DNA of 64,000 nucleotides, taken from contig NZ_CP011028.1 in assembly GCF_002221525.1 (NCBI RefSeq), positions 2,305,001 through 2,369,000 of the forward strand. The letters are read 5' to 3'. The notes under the pieces were generated by a model that was not told where the DNA came from, ran no database searches, and saw only the letters and a list, made by a program, of their open reading frames with translations. A program made the translations under genes and the position numbers. The stretch is from Pseudoalteromonas espejiana DSM 9414 (lineage in GTDB: Bacteria; Pseudomonadota; Gammaproteobacteria; Enterobacterales; Alteromonadaceae). Below are positions 63,360-64,000 of this stretch, in pieces (within the stretch, counting starts at the first letter, position 1; every line of letters starts with the position of its first letter).

Positions 63360-64000
63360 ATGATCAGTGCATTTGATATGTTTAGCATTGGTATTGGCCC
63401 ATCGTCGTCACATACTGTTGGCCCAATGCGCGCCTCGCGTTTATTTGTTAATGACCTACAAGAGCAACAATTATTATCACGCGTTACCGATATAAAAGTA
63501 GAGCTTTATGGCTCACTAGGCCAAACCGGTGTTGGCCACGGATCTGGTAAAGCCGTTATATTAGGGCTTGCCGGATACGACCCAGAAACAATCGATGCCG
63601 ATTTAGTTGACGATATCCTTGCCACTATCGAAAAAGAGCAAGTGATATACCTAAACCAAACTCATAAAGCGAATTTTCCTAAACAAGGCGCGATTGTATT
63701 TCATCGTCGTAAAACCCTACCTAAGCATTCAAATGCAATGGAAATTATTGCATCTCATAATGGCGAAAAAGTATATAGCAAAGTGTACTACTCGATTGGT
63801 GGCGGCTTTATAGTAACCGACGAAGAGTTTGAAAACGAAAAACAAGCAGCGCTTGATATACGTGAACAAAACCCAGCACCGTATCCTTTTGAAAGTGCCA
63901 AAGATTTATTAGAGCTGTGTAAAGAGTCAGGCTTTAGTGTATCTACATTAATGATGCACAACGAAAAAACCCTACGAAAAGAAGATGACATTAAAGACGA
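63360..64000 (+). CDS. sdaA: L-serine dehydratase (iron-sulfur), 5' part
   Basis: About 213 codons before the window ends. The start ISAFDMFSIGIGPSSSHTVGPM is the conserved beginning of single-chain SdaA enzymes, followed by GSLGQTGVGHGSGKA and the Arg/His-rich PNAMEI-type segment (KTLPKHSNAMEI). The 4Fe-4S cysteines lie beyond the cut. It converts L-serine to pyruvate and ammonia. Third in the pabB-nudL-sdaA order; 101 nt after nudL, so it may have its own promoter. Confidence 0.95.
   Translation, partial: MISAFDMFSIGIGPSSSHTVGPMRASRLFVNDLQEQQLLSRVTDIKVELYGSLGQTGVGHGSGKAVILGLAGYDPETIDADLVDDILATIEKEQVIYLNQTHKANFPKQGAIVFHRRKTLPKHSNAMEIIASHNGEKVYSKVYYSIGGGFIVTDEEFENEKQAALDIREQNPAPYPFESAKDLLELCKESGFSVSTLMMHNEKTLRKEDDIKD

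Overview
The window is a chromosomal segment of a marine gammaproteobacterium, most likely Pseudoalteromonas or a close relative in the Alteromonadales. The reasons are low GC with many AT-rich, terminator-punctuated spacers, a TtpC-type Ton operon, an ABC exporter under an NtrC-type regulator, several GGDEF proteins, and conserved blocks such as dnaX-ybaB-recR, prkA-yeaH-spoVR and pabB-nudL-sdaA. There is no rRNA, tRNA, CRISPR, prophage or intact insertion sequence. Gene content is mostly core, with a few accessory islands.

Layout. 0-3.4 kb: 5' part of gltB (minus). 3.4-11.4 kb: a plus-strand exporter operon (tiny membrane ORF, periplasmic adaptor, ATPase, two FtsX-like permeases), then its probable two-component pair. 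Paired palindromes and a sigma-54-like promoter lie in front. 11.4-17.7 kb: grxD, sodB and the PrkA/YeaH/SpoVR stress operon. 17.7-29.6 kb: PAS-diguanylate cyclase with a CheY-CheC protein, periplasmic tpx, adk, htpG, an LplT-PlsC fusion, recR, ybaB, dnaX and apt. 29.8-32.1 kb: a 40-residue membrane protein and an HvfA/HvfB/HvfC-type peptide-modification cluster. 32.3-33.7 kb: dusC and a small DksA-like protein. 33.8-39.8 kb: a degenerate DUF885-like lipoprotein and a six-gene TonB2-type operon. 39.8-49.6 kb: a 1-kb gene-free stretch, cspA, pyrC, a GAF-GAF-GGDEF-EAL protein, metR, an ElyC/YdcF-like gene, a Nif3-like gene, a small unknown, and a divergent HPP/TetR pair with twin operators. 49.7-58.1 kb: a propeller-amidohydrolase, MtfA-like peptidase, a Reg_prop-GGDEF sensor, a 313-bp MITE-like element and a CAT-like acetyltransferase. 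58.1-64 kb: leucine dehydrogenase, class I fumarase, pabB, nudL and the 5' part of sdaA.

Most striking points. (1) The Hvf-type cluster (31693-29986) has a secreted precursor with twelve EGKCG motifs in a 17-residue tandem repeat, a DUF692 (MNIO) enzyme and a DUF2063 partner. By family knowledge this is a copper-chelating RiPP system of the oxazolin/bufferin type. A strong hairpin separates precursor from enzymes. (2) dnaX carries a complete predicted programmed -1 frameshift: A AAA AAG, a 5-nt spacer, a 6-bp hairpin, and a -1-frame stop one codon later. (3) Matching TTTACGTnnACGTAAA palindromes lie before gltB and before leucine dehydrogenase, suggesting shared LiuR-type control of branched-chain amino-acid and glutamate metabolism. 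(4) The exporter operon has sigma-54/enhancer-type sites and a 31-codon ORF whose stop overlaps the next gene's Shine-Dalgarno.

All calls come from reading sequence and translations. No database search was run. Family names rest on recognisable motifs and remembered family features.
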